Assembly: GCF_000426445.1 (NCBI RefSeq) | Contig: NZ_AUFJ01000010.1 | Span: forward strand, 248,001-312,000 | DNA from: Brevibacterium album DSM 18261 | GTDB taxonomy: Bacteria; Actinomycetota; Actinomycetes; Actinomycetales; Brevibacteriaceae | Direction of reading: 5' to 3' | Length of the DNA stretch: 64,000 nt | Shown here: positions 24,970 to 32,800 of the stretch, piece by piece | Position numbering within the stretch: position 1 is the stretch's first letter | Layout of the letters: each line of letters opens with the position of its first letter | Notes under the pieces: model-generated | Seen by the model: only the letters and a program-made list of their open reading frames with translations | Databases searched by the model: none | What the model was told of the DNA's origin: nothing | Translations under genes and position numbers: made by a program

Positions 24970-26012
24970 CCGCGCGCTTCGGACACACCGAACTCCCGGC
25001 CGAGCAGGCGCGCGCCCTCCGCCGCGCCGTCCGCCTCGAACGGGTGAGCCTCGGAACGACAGCCGTGACGATGACCCTCGTCATCCTCGTCGCCGGGGAC
25101 TCCCAGGCGATGAAGGCCGCGTGGGTCGAGGACTCCCTCGCCCTCCTCCCGCCGCTCGCCTTCCTCGTCGCCGTGCGATTCATCCGGCGTGCTCCCACCA
25201 CGCGACACCCCTACGGGTACCACCGCACCATCGGGATCGCCCATCTCGTCTCCGCCCTCGCCCTGCTGACGATGGGAGGCTTCCTCCTCATCGACTCAGG
25301 GCTGGGCCTGGCCCGCGGCGAGCGCCCTCCGATCGGCACCATGAGCGTCTTCGGGACTCCAGTGTGGCAGGGCTGGCTCATGCTCCTCGTCATGGTCGTC
25401 GTCATCATCCCTCCCGTCGTCCTCGGCAGGCTGAAGCTCCGCCTGGCGCCGCTGCTGCACGACAAGGTGCTCTACGCCGACGCCCAGATGAACAAGGCGG
25501 ACTGGACCTCCTCCCTGGCCACGATCATCGGCGTGCTGGGCATCGGGGTGGGCCTGTGGTGGATGGACGCAGCCGCGGCGATCGCAGTCTCCCTGAGCAT
25601 CCTCCACGACGGCTGGACGAACCTCCGCGGCTCCGTCCTGGACCTCATGGACGCACGTGCCACGCAGTACGACGGGGAGGATCCCGATCCGCTCGTGCAC
25701 CGGACCGACGAGGCGCTGCAGGCGGCCGACTGGGTCGCCGAGGCGGAATGCCGCATCCGGGACCAGGGCCACGTCCTGCACGTGGAGGCCTTCGTCGTCC
25801 CCACCGGCGGCGCCCCGCCCGCCCTCGCCCGCATCACGGAGCTCCGCGAGCGGTGCATCGCCCTCGACTGGAGGATCCAGGACTTCGTCCTCTCCGTCGT
25901 CGAGGAGCTGCCGCGAGAGCTCCTCCCCCAGCTCGCCGAGCAGGAGCAGGCCTCCGCGTCCGGCGACGACCCCCGCGCAGCCGCACAGCCGAGTTCCGAG
26001 GAGCATCCATGA
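24966..26012 (+). CDS. Cation diffusion facilitator (CDF) family transporter
   Basis: A 348-residue membrane protein of the CDF family. Conserved elements include RHPYGYHR after the second helix, ADAQMNKADW on the fifth with the metal-site D/N-x3-D type residues, and a cytosolic C-terminal domain (VAEAECRIRDQGHVLHVEAFV) typical of the ferredoxin-like dimer domain. It exchanges a divalent metal (Zn, Mn or Fe) for protons. Expected transmembrane segments are six, though only about five are plain. The start (ATG 24966) overlaps the previous stop and the stop overlaps the next start. The metal cannot be assigned from motifs; iron is plausible given the iron-dependent neighbours. Confidence 0.87.
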   Translation: MTARFGHTELPAEQARALRRAVRLERVSLGTTAVTMTLVILVAGDSQAMKAAWVEDSLALLPPLAFLVAVRFIRRAPTTRHPYGYHRTIGIAHLVSALALLTMGGFLLIDSGLGLARGERPPIGTMSVFGTPVWQGWLMLLVMVVVIIPPVVLGRLKLRLAPLLHDKVLYADAQMNKADWTSSLATIIGVLGIGVGLWWMDAAAAIAVSLSILHDGWTNLRGSVLDLMDARATQYDGEDPDPLVHRTDEALQAADWVAEAECRIRDQGHVLHVEAFVVPTGGAPPALARITELRERCIALDWRIQDFVLSVVEELPRELLPQLAEQEQASASGDDPRAAAQPSSEEHP

Positions 26013-27064
26013 CCCTTCCCATCGCCCGCCCCGCCGCCGTGCCGCCCGAGTCCCGGGGGCCTCTCAGCGCGGAGCTCATCGCACTGCTCTCCTCGGACGG
26101 CGAACCTGCGGGAGCCGATGCCGTCCGCACCGCCGCGCACGCCTCCGCGGCCGCGAGCGCCGATGTGCTCAGGGACGAGGACCTCCAGCTCTCCCTGTTC
26201 CTGCTCTACCAGCTCCACTACGGCCCCGAGGAGTGGGTCCGCGGGGACCGGGAGTGGCATCCGGGGCTCCTCGCCGCCAGAGCGGTGCTCGAGCGCGCGC
26301 TCGAGGACGAGCTTCGCGCCCGGATCGCGCCGCCGGCCGAGCTCCCGGGGAGCGGAGCCGCGCTCGCGGATCTCCTCTTCTCGATGACCGCGGATGCGGC
26401 CCGCCCGACGCTGGCGACCTGGTTCTCCCGCCGCGCCGACGAGGCGCAGCTGCGCGAGTTCCTCGTCCACCGTTCGCTCTACACGCTCCGCGAGGCCGAT
26501 CCGCACAGCTGGGCGATCCCGCGCCTGCGCGGACGGGCGAAGGCCGCCCTCGTCGAGATCCAGGCCGACGAGTACGGCGGCGGGAGGCCGGACCGCGTGC
26601 ACGCGGAGATCTTCGCGCGCACCATGCGCGGGCTCGGACTGGACAGCCGGCCGGAGGCGTACCTCGACCTCGTGCCGGCCGGCACGCTGCTGCCCATGAA
26701 CGCGATGAGCATGTTCGGCCTCAACCGGCGGCTCCGCGGGGCGATCGTGGGGCACCTCGCGGCCTTCGAGATGACCTCCTCGATCCCCAACCGCCATTAC
26801 TCCCGGGCCTTCGGCAGGCTCGGCTGGGGGTCCGATGTGAGGGAGTACTTCGACGAGCACGTCGAGGCCGATGCCGTCCACGAGCAGATAGCGGCGCGCG
26901 ATCTCGCCGGCGGGCTCGCCGACGAGGAGCCCGCGCTCGTCCCGGACATCGTCTTCGGGGCCGCCGCGTGCCTGTTCGTCGACGACCTCGCGGGCGCGCA
27001 CCTGCTCACGAGATGGCAGGCGGGAGCGTCTTCGCTCCGGTGCCCGGCAGCGGTGGGAGCATGA
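26009..27064 (+). CDS. Haem-oxygenase-like, iron-containing redox enzyme family protein
   Basis: A 351-residue helical protein of the haem-oxygenase-like metal-dependent oxidase group. Possible metal ligands lie in three blocks: EIQADEYGGGRPDRVHAE (about residues 184-200), HLAAFEMTSSIPNRHY (about 248-263) and YFDEHVEADAVHE (about 280-292). The E...H/E...D-x3-H pattern matches the diiron site of that group. Members oxidise amino acids, fatty acids or small metabolites. The start (ATGA overlap with the CDF stop) is firm. The gene appears in actinobacteria next to CDGSH proteins, as here two genes on. The substrate is unknown. Confidence 0.82.
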   Translation: MTLPIARPAAVPPESRGPLSAELIALLSSDGEPAGADAVRTAAHASAAASADVLRDEDLQLSLFLLYQLHYGPEEWVRGDREWHPGLLAARAVLERALEDELRARIAPPAELPGSGAALADLLFSMTADAARPTLATWFSRRADEAQLREFLVHRSLYTLREADPHSWAIPRLRGRAKAALVEIQADEYGGGRPDRVHAEIFARTMRGLGLDSRPEAYLDLVPAGTLLPMNAMSMFGLNRRLRGAIVGHLAAFEMTSSIPNRHYSRAFGRLGWGSDVREYFDEHVEADAVHEQIAARDLAGGLADEEPALVPDIVFGAAACLFVDDLAGAHLLTRWQAGASSLRCPAAVGA

Positions 27065-28137
27065 GGGCCGGCGGCGTCCAGTGCGCACGGGAGACGGCGG
27101 GAGAGGCCGGAGCACTGCGCGCCGATTACCTCCTGCCCCTGCGCTGGGAGCAGGACGGCGCGCACGGGCAGGCGCTCGCGGAGCTCGTCGGCTACCTCGC
27201 CGACCTGCCGCCGGAGGTGGAGGTCACCGTCGTCGACGGCTCGGCACCGGAGGTGCGGGAACTCCATGCGGCGGCGCTTCCCCCGGGAGTGCGGCACCTC
27301 TCCGCCGAGGCCGTGCCGGGCGCCAACGGCAAGGTGTCGGGCGTCCTCTCGGCCCTGCCGCACCTCACCCACCCCGCGGTCGTCATCGCCGACGACGATG
27401 TGCGCTATTCGGCAGAAGCGCTCCGAGAGGTGCTGCGGCGCCTCGAGCGCGCCGATCTCGTGGTCCCCCAGAACGTCTTCGCGACGGGGGACGGCTCACC
27501 CCTGCCCTGGCATGCCGGATGGGACACGGCACGCTCCTGTCTCAACCGCGCATTCGGCACGGATTTCCCCGGCACGCTCGCGCTCAGGCGCAGCGTCCTC
27601 GCCGGCGGCTACGACCCGGCCGTCCTCTTCGAGAACCTCGAGCTCATGCGCACTGTCCGCGCGCGCGGCGGCCTCACGGAGCACGCGCCGGAGGTGTATG
27701 TCGAGCGCCGCCCGCCCTCGACTCGGAAGTTCGCGGGCCAGCGAGTCCGACAGGCCTATGACAGCCGCGCGCAGCCGCTGCGCTGTGCGGTCGAGCTCAT
27801 GCTCCTCCCGGCGGTCCTCGCCGGGCTGAGACGCCCCTCGCTCCTCGTCGCCGGTGCCGCTGCCGCGGTCCTCCTCGCGGAGGCCGGACGGCGCAGGGCC
27901 GGCGGCGGCACGGTCATTCCCGCGAGCACCGCGCTATGGGCGCCCCTGTGGCTGCTCGAGCGGGCGGCCTGCGCGTGGATCGCGCTGGCGGCGGGCCTGC
28001 GCGGCGGCATCCGGTACGGCGGGACGCGCCTGCCCACGGCCGCCCACTCCCTCGGCACCCTGCGCCGCCGGGAGCGCGAGCGAGCGGGCACGGGCGCGGA
28101 CGAGAGCACACGAGAGCGCCGGGAGGCCTGGAGATGA
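27061..28137 (+). CDS. Family 2 glycosyltransferase, membrane-attached
   Basis: A 358-residue GT-A fold glycosyltransferase. The nucleotide-sugar binding pattern VTVVDGS and the metal-binding DDD in VVIADDDVRYS are seen at about residues 60 and 105. ENLELMRTVRARGG is the acceptor/base-side motif. Two hydrophobic segments at about residues 245-265 and 280-310 anchor it to the membrane, so it probably acts on a lipid-linked acceptor at the inner face. It is fully coupled to its neighbours by ATGA overlaps. Donor and acceptor are unknown. Confidence 0.83.
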   Translation: MRAGGVQCARETAGEAGALRADYLLPLRWEQDGAHGQALAELVGYLADLPPEVEVTVVDGSAPEVRELHAAALPPGVRHLSAEAVPGANGKVSGVLSALPHLTHPAVVIADDDVRYSAEALREVLRRLERADLVVPQNVFATGDGSPLPWHAGWDTARSCLNRAFGTDFPGTLALRRSVLAGGYDPAVLFENLELMRTVRARGGLTEHAPEVYVERRPPSTRKFAGQRVRQAYDSRAQPLRCAVELMLLPAVLAGLRRPSLLVAGAAAAVLLAEAGRRRAGGGTVIPASTALWAPLWLLERAACAWIALAAGLRGGIRYGGTRLPTAAHSLGTLRRRERERAGTGADESTRERREAWR

Positions 28138-28439
28138 GAGACAGAGACGAACCCGTCGTCATCACCCTCTGTCCGGACGGGCCCCTGCTCGTCCGGGGAG
28201 ATTTCGCGATCGCGCCCGCACCGGGGGCGGATCCGGAGCCTCCCCGGCGGAACGTGACCGCCCTGTGCCGCTGCGGCATGACGGCGATCCCGCCCCTGTG
28301 CGACGGCTCGCACAGGCTCAGCGGATTCCGGACGCCGCGGACCGCGTCCGAGCGCCAGGCGGAGAGCCCCGCAGCCGCACCGGGGCAGCCCGTCGAGGAA
28401 GAGCACCCAGCGGAACAGCGAAGGAGAGGAACGACATGA
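28134..28439 (+). CDS. CDGSH iron-sulfur domain protein
   Basis: A 101-residue protein with a single CDGSH [2Fe-2S] motif: ALCRCGMTAIPPLCDGSH, giving the three Cys and one His cluster ligands (C-x-C-x8-C-D-G-S-H). The C-terminal tail (about residues 70-101) is polar and Glu/Pro-rich. Such proteins carry redox-active, labile clusters and take part in iron or redox regulation. It is coupled by ATGA overlaps to the glycosyltransferase and epimerase-like genes. An oxidase two genes upstream could use it as an electron carrier; this is inference. Confidence 0.88.
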   Translation: MRDRDEPVVITLCPDGPLLVRGDFAIAPAPGADPEPPRRNVTALCRCGMTAIPPLCDGSHRLSGFRTPRTASERQAESPAAAPGQPVEEEHPAEQRRRGTT

Positions 28440-30055
28440 GAGTCGCAGTGGTGGGAGCCACCGGCAATGTGGGCACGGCCGTGCTCGAGGAGCTGGCCCG
28501 GACCCCGGAGGTATCGTCCGTCCTCGGCATCGCCCGGCGCCTTCCCGACACCGGCGCGCTCCCCTATTCCGGCTGTGAGTGGGCCTCGCTCGACATCGCC
28601 GCCGCGAGCACGGAGGAGGCCGCCGTCGCCGGGCTGCGCGAAGCGTTCGCGGGCGCCGACGCCGTCATCCACCTGGCCTGGCTGATCCAGCCCAACGACA
28701 GGCGCGATCTGCTCCGGCGGGTGAACGTGGACGGCACGGCCCGGGTCGCCCGCGCCGCCGCCGAAGCGGGCGTCCCGCACCTGGTCGCGGCCTCCTCCGT
28801 GGGGGCCTACTCCCCTGACGGCGGGACGGACCTCCGGGACGAGACCTGGCCGACGGAAGGCATCCGCACATCCCACTACAGCGTCGACAAGGCCGCGCAG
28901 GAGGCCGTCCTCGACCGGGTCGCCGCCTCCTCTCCCGGAATGACGGTGACCCGGTTGAGGTCCGCGCTCGTCTTCGGCGGCGCTCCCGCTTCCGAGATCC
29001 AGCGGTACTTCCTGGGGGCCTGGATGCCGGTGCACCTGCTGCGCGCGGGCCGGCTCCCCGCCCTCCCCCTGCCCCGGGGGCTGCGCGGCGTGCAGGCGGT
29101 GCATCGCGAGGACGCGGCGCGGGCCTATGTCGCCGCCGTGCTCCGGCGCCGGGGAGGGGCCTTCAACATCTGCGCCGAGGACGTCCTCGGCGCCCAGGAC
29201 CTGGGCGATGTCGTCGACCACGGGCGCACCGTGGAGCTGCCCACCGGCCTCATGCGCGCCGGACTGGCGCTCGGCCACCGCACCGGCGCGGTCGCGGCGG
29301 ATCCGGGCTGGCTCGACATGGCCGTGGGGGTTCCCCTCATGGATGCCGGACGCGCCCGCGGAGAGCTCGGGTGGGCACCGCGCCACAGTGCCCGGGAGGC
29401 GCTGCAGATCCTGCTCGCGGGGATGGCGGAGGGGCAGGGCGCACCCTCCGGCCCCCTGCGTCCGCGGACGCAGGAGGAGGAAGAGGAGGTGCACCCCGCA
29501 CCCGGACAGTCCTGCGACCGCGGCCTGCTGAGCCTCTACCTCAGCGACCACCTCACCGGTGCCCGGGCGGGCGAGGCGCGGATCCGGCGCATGGCCGAGG
29601 CGTTCGCGGACACGCCGGTCGGCCCGGCGCTGACGCAGCTCGCGGACGGGATCCGCGCAGATCGCGCGTTCGCGCAGCGCGTCGCCGAGGACCTCGGGCT
29701 CCGGCGTCGGCCCGCGCGACAGGCCCTCGCCTGGTCAGCGGAGCATCTCGGCAGGCTCAAGGCCAACGGGCGCCTCCTGAGCCGCTCGCCGCTCACGCTC
29801 CTGCTCGAGACCGAGCTCATGCGCAGCGCGGTCGAGGGCAAGCTCGGACTGTGGCAGACCTGCGAGGACAACGCCGGAGTCCTCGGCCTGGACGCCGCGC
29901 AGTTCGCGAGGCGGGTGCGCGGGACCCGCGCGCAGCTGCAGACCCTGGACGCGGTCCACCGCCATGCGCGCGCAGGCGCGCTCCGCCGCGACCGCGATCC
30001 CTTCGCACCGGCCGCGGACGCCGTCCCGGTCGGCACGGAGAACGGTCGCGCCTGA
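28436..30055 (+). CDS. NAD-dependent epimerase/dehydratase fused to a helical domain
   Basis: A 539-residue two-part protein. Residues 1-325 are an extended SDR: MRVAVVGATGNVG, an NVDGTARVARAA helix, catalytic YSVDK and the DPG/LGW tail motifs. Residues 345-520 form an all-helical region (LSLYLSDHLTGARAGE..., LGRLKANGRLLSRSPL..., VEGKLGLWQTC) that I know as a free-standing actinobacterial protein of ferritin-like character. The fusion is unusual. The SDR part resembles nucleoside-diphosphate-sugar or related epimerases; the substrate is unknown. It is the last gene of the six-gene operon, and a 12-bp hairpin follows 68 bp past the stop. Confidence 0.82.
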   Translation: MRVAVVGATGNVGTAVLEELARTPEVSSVLGIARRLPDTGALPYSGCEWASLDIAAASTEEAAVAGLREAFAGADAVIHLAWLIQPNDRRDLLRRVNVDGTARVARAAAEAGVPHLVAASSVGAYSPDGGTDLRDETWPTEGIRTSHYSVDKAAQEAVLDRVAASSPGMTVTRLRSALVFGGAPASEIQRYFLGAWMPVHLLRAGRLPALPLPRGLRGVQAVHREDAARAYVAAVLRRRGGAFNICAEDVLGAQDLGDVVDHGRTVELPTGLMRAGLALGHRTGAVAADPGWLDMAVGVPLMDAGRARGELGWAPRHSAREALQILLAGMAEGQGAPSGPLRPRTQEEEEEVHPAPGQSCDRGLLSLYLSDHLTGARAGEARIRRMAEAFADTPVGPALTQLADGIRADRAFAQRVAEDLGLRRRPARQALAWSAEHLGRLKANGRLLSRSPLTLLLETELMRSAVEGKLGLWQTCEDNAGVLGLDAAQFARRVRGTRAQLQTLDAVHRHARAGALRRDRDPFAPAADAVPVGTENGRA

Positions 30056-30123
30056 GCCCTCCGCTCAGCGCGCACTCAGCGGCCATGAACGCACCTCCAT
30101 GCCGCTGACCTCAACCTCTAGCC

Positions 30124-30158
30124 CAAGGCCCCTTGTTTTTTCTCAGCAAGGGGCCTTG
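30124..30158. terminator. Hairpin between convergent operons
   Basis: A perfect 12-bp stem, CAAGGCCCCTTG with its complement at 30147-30158, and an 11-nt T-rich loop, 68 bp past the last gene of the 24.5-kb operon. A stop signal for either strand. The two CAAG/CTTG patterns inside each arm are part of this stem, not an operator. Confidence 0.65.
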
Positions 30159-30209
30159 TATTGGAGTATGAGCAGTGACGACCTTCCCGAAACCAGCGGG
30201 ACACTCACT

Positions 30210-30227
30210 CGGACCCTCCCGGGTCCG
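30210..30227 (-). terminator. Hairpin terminator after the first GT9 gene
   Basis: CGGACCC and GGGTCCG around a TCCC loop (30210-30227), 22 bp past the stop codon of the family-9 glycosyltransferase on the minus strand. Confidence 0.55.
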
Positions 30228-30248
30228 CGGGGCGCAGGTCCGGCGCGC

Positions 30249-31208
30249 TCAGCCGATCAGCAGGGCCGCCGCTCGCAGGACGTCCTCCGGCTCCACGGCG
30301 AGCAGGGCGGGATCCGGGTCCGCGGCGAAGACCTCCCCGCGACGCAGCCGCGCATCCGTGAGCACGCGATGCGGTCCGTCCGGCGGACCCCAGTGCTCGG
30401 GGGCAGCCGGACCGAACAGCACGACCGAGGGCCGGCCGAACGCGCTGGCGAGATGGGCCGCACCCGTGTCCGCGGAGACCACGAGCTCGCAGCCCGCGAT
30501 GAGGGCGCACAGCTCGCGCAGGGACAGACTGCCCGCGAGGGAGCGGACCGCGGGCGGCGCGGGCGCAGGTCGGCGCGGACCTGCCGCCAGCCGCACGACC
30601 TCCTCGGCGCGGGCGCGCTCCCGCCCGTCGCCGGTGACGAGCACCCGCAGGCCGTGCTCGGCCAGTCCGCGGGCCACGCGGGCGAACCGCTCGGCAGGCC
30701 ACTGCCGGCTGCCGTGGGCCGCGCCCACGTGCACGACGGCCGCGCCCGGCCCGCCGCCGTGCGCCCCGAGCGCGAGACCCTCGGTCCGCAGACGCAGATC
30801 CGCGGCGTCGCCGGGCATCCCGTGGGCGGCGAGCAGCCTCACCCAGCGCTCCCGCTCGTGGATGTCATCGACCCACTCGGGGCCGTCCCAGCCGGGGGCC
30901 CTGTGGCCGATCCGGTGCGCAGGGGCCAGGGCCTCGAGCCGCCCGCGGCTCTCCCGGCCGTTCCCGTGGAGGTTCACCGCGACATCGACGTCTCCGGGGG
31001 CCGCGGGCAGCGCCGCGTCCAGCCCGCGCACCGGCAGGTGCGCGTCGACGTCCCCGATCAGCTCGATCACCGGATGCAGCCACGCGGCGCAGGCGAGCAG
31101 CAGACGATGCTCGGGCAGCCCGGCGCGGAGCGCGCGGAGCGCGGGGACCGCGACCAGCAGGTCGCCGAGCTTGAGCGCACGGAGTGCGAGCACTGTGGGC
31201 TGATCCAT
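30249..31208 (-). CDS. Family 9 glycosyltransferase (heptosyltransferase-like)
   Basis: A 319-residue GT9 protein, the family of ADP-heptose:LPS heptosyltransferases. The N-terminal LALRALKLGDLLVAVPALRAL and the C-terminal donor-binding stretch VSADTGAAHLASAFGRPSVVLFGP are characteristic; VVHVGAAHGSRQWPAERFARVA is the middle signature. It probably transfers heptose from an ADP-activated donor. The ATG at 31208 puts the first motif at residue 5. It is read leftward, and its start is only 21 bp from the divergent phosphatase gene, so there is little room for separate promoters. Confidence 0.88.
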   Translation of the reverse strand: MDQPTVLALRALKLGDLLVAVPALRALRAGLPEHRLLLACAAWLHPVIELIGDVDAHLPVRGLDAALPAAPGDVDVAVNLHGNGRESRGRLEALAPAHRIGHRAPGWDGPEWVDDIHERERWVRLLAAHGMPGDAADLRLRTEGLALGAHGGGPGAAVVHVGAAHGSRQWPAERFARVARGLAEHGLRVLVTGDGRERARAEEVVRLAAGPRRPAPAPPAVRSLAGSLSLRELCALIAGCELVVSADTGAAHLASAFGRPSVVLFGPAAPEHWGPPDGPHRVLTDARLRRGEVFAADPDPALLAVEPEDVLRAAALLIG

Positions 31209-31229
31209 CAGGGGCCCCTCCCGTCTGCG

Positions 31230-31742
31230 GTGCTGTTCGACCGCGACGATACGCTCATCCGCGACGTGCCGTACAACGGCCGGCCCGAACTCGTCGAACC
31301 GGTGCCGGGAGCCGCCCGTGCGCTGGAGCTGCTCCGCACCCATGGAGTCCGCCTCGGCGTCGTCACGAACCAGTCGGGCATCCGGCGCGGCCTCCTCACG
31401 GCGGAACAGGCACGAGCGGTCAACGCACGGGTCGCGGAGCTCCTGGGCCCGTTCGACGTGTGGGAGATGTGCCCGCACGCCCCCGGGGACGGCTGCGGCT
31501 GCCGCAAGCCGCGACCGGGGATGCTGCTGAGCGCCGTCTCCCGGCTCGGAGTGCGCGCGGCCGAGACCGTCATGATCGGCGACATCGGCGCCGACATGGG
31601 CGCGGCAGCGGCGGCCGGCTGCCGCGGCGTCCTCGTCCCCACCTCCGTCACGCTCCCCGCGGAGGTGGAGGCCGCCCCCGCCGTGGCCGCCGATCTGCCC
31701 GGAGCCGTCCTCCTCGCGCTGAGGACGGAGGGACGGCCATGA
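31230..31742 (+). CDS. gmhB: HAD-IIIA phosphatase, GmhB-like (heptose-bisphosphate phosphatase)
   Basis: A 170-residue HAD phosphatase. Motif I reads LFDRDDT, motif II is in GVVTNQSGIRRG, and the zinc-binding loop CPHAPGDGCGCRKPRPGM is the hallmark of GmhB (D-glycero-D-manno-heptose-1,7-bisphosphate 7-phosphatase). IGDIGADMGAA holds the last acidic residues. GmhB removes the 7-phosphate between the two HldE reactions. The GTG at 31230 is the only plausible in-frame start nearby; it puts motif I at residue 3, shorter than usual, and it lacks a clear ribosome-binding site. Its stop overlaps the next gene (ATGA). Confidence 0.82.
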   Translation: MLFDRDDTLIRDVPYNGRPELVEPVPGAARALELLRTHGVRLGVVTNQSGIRRGLLTAEQARAVNARVAELLGPFDVWEMCPHAPGDGCGCRKPRPGMLLSAVSRLGVRAAETVMIGDIGADMGAAAAAGCRGVLVPTSVTLPAEVEAAPAVAADLPGAVLLALRTEGRP

Positions 31743-32800
31743 GGCGCGTGCTGGCCGCACGGCTCGACAGCGCAGGGGACGTCCTCGTCACCGAGCCCGC
31801 CCTGCGCGCCATCGCCGCCGATCCGGAGGTGGCGGAGCTGACCCTGCTGTGCGGCCCACAGGGCCTCGCCGCCGCCCGCCTGCTCCCGGAACCGGACGCG
31901 CTCGAGTGCTGGGCGAGTCCGTGGACCCTCGTGCCCTCGCCGGCCGCCGACGCCGGGCACGTGGAGGACCTGCGGCGCCGCATCGCGGCGGGCGGCTTCG
32001 ACGAGGCCGTGATCTTCACGTCCTTCCACCAGTCTCCGCTGCCGCTGGCCCTCGTGCTCCGCACGGCGGGGGTGCCGCGCATCACCGGCGCCTCCGTGGA
32101 CTTCGCCGGGAGCCTGCTCGATGTGCGCCTGCGCCCCGGAGAGGACTTCCCCGAGGACCAGCACGAGGTCGCGAGGGCTCTGCGGATCTCCGCTGCGGCG
32201 GGCTTCCAGCTCCCGGCGGACGATTCCGGGCTCATGCGGATCGCCGATCCCGCCGGGGCGTACTTCGGGACCGCGGCCGCGGCCGGCGGGCCGGATCCGG
32301 CCGCACCCTACCTCGTCCTCCATCCGGGCGCCTCGGCCCCCGCCCGCATGTGGCCTCCGGAGCGCAGCCGTGCGGCCGTCGACCTGCTCGCAGAGCGCGG
32401 CTGGACCGTCGCGGTCACCGGCGGACCGGCGGAGGCAGACCTCACCGCCGCCGTCGCCGGCAGGCACGGCATCGACCTGGGCGGCCGCACCGGCCTGCGC
32501 GGCACCGCGGAGGTGCTCTCCCGGGCAGCCTGCCTCGTCACCGGGAACACCGGCCCCGCGCACCTGGCGGCGGCGGTGGGGACTGCCGTCGTGAGCCTCT
32601 TCTCCCCCGTCGTCCCTCCCGTCCGCTGGGCCCCGCACGGAGTCCCGGTCGAGCTGCTCGGCGATCAGACCGCCCCCTGCCGGGACTCCCGCGCCAGGAA
32701 CTGCCCCGTGCCCGGCCATCCCTGCCTCGCCTCGGTGTCGCCCGCGGACGTCGCAGAGGCCGTCGAGCGCATCACTCACCGCACCAGGAGAAGCGCATGA
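31739..32800 (+). CDS. Family 9 glycosyltransferase (heptosyltransferase-like)
   Basis: A 353-residue GT9 protein. The N-terminal VLAARLDSAGDVLVTEPALRAI, the LHPGASAPARMWPPERSRA block and the C-terminal VTGNTGPAHLAAAVGTAVVSLF motif define the family. A C-terminal cysteine-containing segment (CRDSRARNCPVPGHPCL) may bind a metal. Start and stop both overlap neighbours by ATGA. It is one of three GT9 genes in the cluster and presumably adds a second or later heptose. Confidence 0.88.
   Translation: MRRVLAARLDSAGDVLVTEPALRAIAADPEVAELTLLCGPQGLAAARLLPEPDALECWASPWTLVPSPAADAGHVEDLRRRIAAGGFDEAVIFTSFHQSPLPLALVLRTAGVPRITGASVDFAGSLLDVRLRPGEDFPEDQHEVARALRISAAAGFQLPADDSGLMRIADPAGAYFGTAAAAGGPDPAAPYLVLHPGASAPARMWPPERSRAAVDLLAERGWTVAVTGGPAEADLTAAVAGRHGIDLGGRTGLRGTAEVLSRAACLVTGNTGPAHLAAAVGTAVVSLFSPVVPPVRWAPHGVPVELLGDQTAPCRDSRARNCPVPGHPCLASVSPADVAEAVERITHRTRRSA

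Noticed and set aside
30124..30158. CAAG-N4-CTTG patterns in the arms of this hairpin, as additional sites of the putative stress regulon.
   Set aside because: They are explained by the self-complementary 12-bp stem of a hairpin at the end of an operon, not upstream of a gene.
29964..31229. Upstream extension of the GmhB reading frame.
   Set aside because: The extension is an Arg/Gly-rich shadow antisense to a clear GT9 gene.
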